Part shown: positions 61,066 through 64,000 of the stretch, one piece after another
Layout of the letters: each line of letters opens with the position of its first letter
How positions within the stretch are numbered: position 1 is the stretch's first letter
Assembly: GCA_037384425.1 (NCBI GenBank)
Contig: JARROA010000014.1
Span: 169,613-233,612, forward strand
DNA length: 64,000 bases
Reading direction: 5' to 3'
Source: Thiodiazotropha sp037384425
Lineage (GTDB): Bacteria; Pseudomonadota; Gammaproteobacteria; Chromatiales; Chromatiaceae
Translations under genes and position numbers: made by a program
Notes under the pieces: generated by a model
Told to the model about the DNA's origin: nothing
The model's input: only the letters and a program-made list of their open reading frames with translations
Database searches by the model: none

Positions 61066-62880
61066 CTAATGCCCGTCGTACAGCCGATCCAATTCCGCCA
61101 TATAGCGATCCAGTATCGATTTGCGCTTGAGTTTCATGGTCGGGGTTACCAGGCCGTTCTCGATACTCCATGGCTCTTTGGCCACGGTCAGCCGCACCAC
61201 CTTGGCGTAACCCGGAAAGTTGTCGAGCTGCTGGTTGATCCGCTGCAGCAGAAACTGCTCCTGCTCCTCGGTCACCTTGCCGGGATCGATGCCTTCGGCT
61301 TTGGCGCCCTCCGCATCGAGTACCACCAGGGCACTCAGATAGGGCTTGCCTTCGCCGATGATCAAGGCCTGCTCGAACAGGCTGTCCATGCTGATGCACA
61401 TCTCCATGTCGGCCGGTGGCACCTTCTCGCCGTTGGCCATGACGATGATCTCTTTCAGTCGGCCGGTGATGAAGATATGGTCATCTTCCAATTTGACCTT
61501 GTCGCCGGTATGCAGCCAGCCGTCCGGGTCGATGACCTCGGCGGTGGCCTTGCGGTTGTTCCAGTAGCCGAGCATCACGTTGGGCGCCCGCACCAGCAAC
61601 TCCTCCGCATCGCTGATCTTGATCTCGATGCCGGGGAAGGGGACGCCGACGCTGGCCGGGATATTGTTCTTATGGGTGTTGGCGGTGATGATGGGACTGG
61701 TTTCGGTCAGGCCGTAGCCCTGCAGGATAGGTACCCCCAGTCCGATGAAGACCTTGGCGATGTCGGGTGCGAGCGGGGCGCCGCCGGAGACGGCGATGCG
61801 CAGCCGTCCTCCCAGTTTTTCCCGTATCTTGCTGGCGACCAGTTTGTCGAGGAGCGGCCAGAGCGCCAGTCTCGGCGACCAGCTACGACGACCCTGGGCA
61901 TGTTCGAAACGGTGCCAGCCCGTGTCGACAGCGGCCTGGAAGATGGCACGGGCGATCGGGGAGTCCTGCTGCAGCTTCTCCTGAATCTTGGCATAGACCC
62001 GCTCGAAGATGCGCGGTACGGAGATCAACATGGTCGGTCTGATGGTCTGTAGATCCTCTGCCAGCTGAGGGATGGAGCGGGCGAAGGCGACACTGGATCC
62101 GGCCACCATGGCCAACACGAAACCGACGGTGCGCTCCAGGGTGTGGGAGAGGGGCAGGAAGGAGAGAAAGCGGTCGTTCGGATAGACGTCGATGATCTTC
62201 AGGCCGCTCTCGATATCCCACAGGATGTTGCGATGGCTGAGCATCACGCCCTTGGAGCGTCCGGTGGTGCCGGAGGTATAGACGATGGTGGCCAGGCTTT
62301 CGCTGGGCACCTCGATGGCCTTGGGTTCGTGCGCGTACTTCGCGGGCAGCCATTTATCGATAGGCACCAGGCGGGGTTGCAGACCGAGCGGATCGACCTC
62401 TTCCAGTGTGATGATGCGGTTGAGTCCCGCCAGCTGGTTGCGGATGCGCTGCAGGCTCTGCCACTGTTCGTTGTTCTCCAACAACAGCAGTCTGACACCG
62501 GCATCCTGCAGGATGTAGCCGATATTCTCCGCCCGGTCGTTGGTGTAGAGCGGTACCGTGACCAGCCCCAGTCCCTGGGCCGCCAGATCGAAGGTGACCC
62601 AATCGAGGCTGTTACGCACCATCAGCGCGACCCGGTCGCCGGGCTTGAGTTCTTCAGTCTGAAAGGCCGCCTGCCAACGGGCGACCCGCCGGGCCATCTC
62701 GGACCAGCTGACCTCCTGCCAGCTTTGCGACTCCTCGTCATATTGCAGGTAGGCCGGTTGATCGGTTGAGCGAGCAACCCGTTCCAGAAAGACGCCGGCC
62801 AGCGTATCGGCATGCTTCAGTTGGATATAGTCGGTTTTCACGTTGCTCGTGGTTTGTTTTTTGTTGTGTTCGTGTTCCAT
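61066..62880 (-). CDS. Long-chain fatty-acid-CoA ligase (FAA1 type)
   Basis: 604 aa from ATG 62880 (opening MEHEHNKKQTTSN). AMP-binding P-loop 'IVYTSGTTGRSKGVMLSHRN', the FAA1-type insert ('RIFERVYAKIQEKLQQ'), 'GYGLTETSPIITANT', 'GWLHTGDKVKLEDDHIFITGRLKEIIVMANGEKV' and a late conserved Lys region 'LTPTMKLKRKSI'. It activates long-chain fatty acids for beta-oxidation or lipid use. It follows the FadB/FadJ-type gene on the same strand after 55 bases, consistent with one fatty-acid degradation unit. Confidence 0.92.
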   Translation of the reverse strand: MEHEHNKKQTTSNVKTDYIQLKHADTLAGVFLERVARSTDQPAYLQYDEESQSWQEVSWSEMARRVARWQAAFQTEELKPGDRVALMVRNSLDWVTFDLAAQGLGLVTVPLYTNDRAENIGYILQDAGVRLLLLENNEQWQSLQRIRNQLAGLNRIITLEEVDPLGLQPRLVPIDKWLPAKYAHEPKAIEVPSESLATIVYTSGTTGRSKGVMLSHRNILWDIESGLKIIDVYPNDRFLSFLPLSHTLERTVGFVLAMVAGSSVAFARSIPQLAEDLQTIRPTMLISVPRIFERVYAKIQEKLQQDSPIARAIFQAAVDTGWHRFEHAQGRRSWSPRLALWPLLDKLVASKIREKLGGRLRIAVSGGAPLAPDIAKVFIGLGVPILQGYGLTETSPIITANTHKNNIPASVGVPFPGIEIKISDAEELLVRAPNVMLGYWNNRKATAEVIDPDGWLHTGDKVKLEDDHIFITGRLKEIIVMANGEKVPPADMEMCISMDSLFEQALIIGEGKPYLSALVVLDAEGAKAEGIDPGKVTEEQEQFLLQRINQQLDNFPGYAKVVRLTVAKEPWSIENGLVTPTMKLKRKSILDRYMAELDRLYDGH

Positions 62881-62935
62881 GATTCTGGTCTCGCCATCTT
62901 CCGGTCTACGACCAAATTGATCGAATAGTAACATG

Positions 62936-64000
62936 TCATACCTCGCCCGGATGGGTCCAGCCCGCGTCCGGATGAAACTTGCCGCCGTGTCGCTGTTCCA
63001 GGGCTTCGAGGCGACGGCGCTGCTGTTCCAGACCACCACTGTAGATGGTATGCATGGGGCCGCCGCGGAAAGGGGCATAGCCAGTGCCGAAGATGACACC
63101 GGCGTCGAGCAGATCCGCGTTCTCCACCACGCCTTCGCGCAGGCAGGCAACCGCTTCGTTCAGCAGGCGGAAGATCATGCGATCGGCGAGATCGGCGGGT
63201 GGCTGGTAGCTGCCGGGCACCTTCTCCCGCTGTAGTTTTCCCTTCACGTAGTGATAGAAGCCACGGCCTGTCTTCCGGCCCAGGTTTTTCTGCTCAACCA
63301 CCATCACTCGCAGTTGATCCGGAATGGTCAGGTCGAACAGAGGGGCCAGTTCCCTGGCTACCGCAAGGCAGATATCGAGGCCCACGGCGTCGGCCAACTC
63401 GATCGGTCCCATGGGCATACCGAAATCGACTGCCGCGCGGTCGATGGTCGGGGCCGGTACCCCTTCATCGAACAGGCTCATGGCTTCGAGCAGATAGGGC
63501 ATCAGGATACGGTTGACCAGGAAGCCCGGGCTGCTACGTACCGGAAGCGGCAGGTGATCGATGTGGCGCACGAAGGCGGCGCCCCGGTCGATCAGCGAGG
63601 GATCGGTGGCTGTACCCTTTACCACTTCCACCAGCTGCATCTTGGCCACGGGATTGAAGAAATGCAGGCCGATCAGCCGTTGCGGATTCTCCAGCGCCTG
63701 AGCGATCTGCTCCAAAGGAATACTGGAGGTGTTGGTGGCCATGATGGCGTCGGGTCGGAGCTGCTGCTCCAGATCACGGAACAGTGCCTGTTTGGCCTCC
63801 AGGTCCTCGAAGATCGCTTCGATGGCCACATCGGCCTGCTTGATACCGTAACCTTGTGGATCGGGTATGAGCCTGTCCATGGCGGCCATCACCAGTCGTC
63901 TCGACCGCAACTTGCGTTCGAACAGCTGATGCGCCCGTGCCACCGCTTGCGACAGAAATCCGGCTTCCCGATCCTGCAGGGTGACGCGCATGCCTTTGAG
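62936..64000 (-). CDS. FadB/FadJ-type beta-oxidation protein, 5' end outside window
   Basis: 355 codons visible; the gene enters at the right edge (reading LKGMRVTLQDRE at the boundary). It contains the 3-hydroxyacyl-CoA dehydrogenase NAD domain ('AIMATNTSSIPLEQIAQALENPQRLIGLHFFNPVAKMQLVEVV') and C-terminal domains ('SSPGFLVNRILMPYLLEA', 'GRGFYHY', 'FGTGYAPFRGGPM'). The enoyl-CoA hydratase/isomerase half would be on the missing N-terminal side. The order of domains matches the fatty acid oxidation complex alpha subunit. Confidence 0.93.
   Translation of the reverse strand, partial: LKGMRVTLQDREAGFLSQAVARAHQLFERKLRSRRLVMAAMDRLIPDPQGYGIKQADVAIEAIFEDLEAKQALFRDLEQQLRPDAIMATNTSSIPLEQIAQALENPQRLIGLHFFNPVAKMQLVEVVKGTATDPSLIDRGAAFVRHIDHLPLPVRSSPGFLVNRILMPYLLEAMSLFDEGVPAPTIDRAAVDFGMPMGPIELADAVGLDICLAVARELAPLFDLTIPDQLRVMVVEQKNLGRKTGRGFYHYVKGKLQREKVPGSYQPPADLADRMIFRLLNEAVACLREGVVENADLLDAGVIFGTGYAPFRGGPMHTIYSGGLEQQRRRLEALEQRHGGKFHPDAGWTHPGEV

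Noticed and set aside
61018..62052. 344-codon plus-strand frame opposite the acyl-CoA ligase
   Set aside because: Antisense to the AMP-binding enzyme; it starts inside a REP palindrome.

Overview
The window is a high-GC chromosomal segment that reads as a sulfur-oxidising gammaproteobacterium of Chromatiales/Sedimenticola type. The inference rests on a sulfur globule protein gene (22.1-22.4 kb), SulP and SLC13 anion transporters, tetrathionate-reductase-family octaheme cytochrome remains, and a gammaproteobacterial housekeeping order (rne, divergent rluC-HAD-sppA). No tRNA, rRNA, CRISPR array or transposase gene was seen.

Layout. 0-14.4 kb: a large exported subtilase with Calx-beta repeats, then a type II secretion locus gspD-E-F-G-H-I-J-K-L-M plus a GspN/GspC-like gene, mostly coupled by stop/start overlaps; gspE is broken by an out-of-frame deletion. 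14.5-21.0 kb: low-molecular-weight phosphatase, rne, rluC, a HAD phosphatase and an S49 peptidase. 21.0-24.7 kb: a lone hypE, the sulfur globule protein, a class V aminotransferase, a cupin, and a small membrane protein 190 bp after a consensus CRP-type site. 24.8-28.3 kb: a graveyard of multiheme cytochromes: a hydroxylamine-oxidoreductase-like octaheme gene, a second multiheme gene, an octaheme tetrathionate reductase split by a 167-bp foldback element and truncated by a deletion, and a cytochrome b stub. 28.8-32.2 kb: an Ala/Lys-rich histone-like protein, pyruvate kinase and an alkaline-phosphatase-superfamily protein.

32.3-39.1 kb is the most interesting intact region: a tightly coupled operon with a thermostable-hemolysin/GNAT-like acyltransferase, an AMP-dependent acyl ligase, a heme-oxygenase-like diiron protein, a small membrane protein, a short-chain dehydrogenase and a TPR protein, followed by a QseBC-like two-component pair. 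It looks like an uncharacterised route to a modified fatty-acyl or amino-acyl small molecule, possibly a signal. 39.3-43.1 kb: SulP and SLC13 transporters. 43.1-47.0 kb: an arsenic operon arsR-thioredoxin-gapdh-arsJ-arsP with ArsR-type palindromes. 47.6-52.5 kb: an RpfC-like hybrid histidine kinase, then a convergent short ORF, radical SAM enzyme and alpha/beta hydrolase. 53.0-55.5 kb: heat-shock genes cbpA-cbpM and two hsp20 genes behind sigma-32-like promoters. 55.5-60.4 kb: a P-type ATPase, a CBS protein and a GlcF-like Fe-S protein carrying an in-frame UGA inside its CCG motif. 60.6-61.0 kb: two palindromic repeat elements. 61.0-64.0 kb: a long-chain acyl-CoA synthetase and a FadB/FadJ-type beta-oxidation enzyme that runs off the window.

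Several genes here (gspE, otr, the other cytochromes, the Fe-S protein) are broken. That could be real genome decay, or in the single-lesion cases assembly or consensus error; reads would decide.
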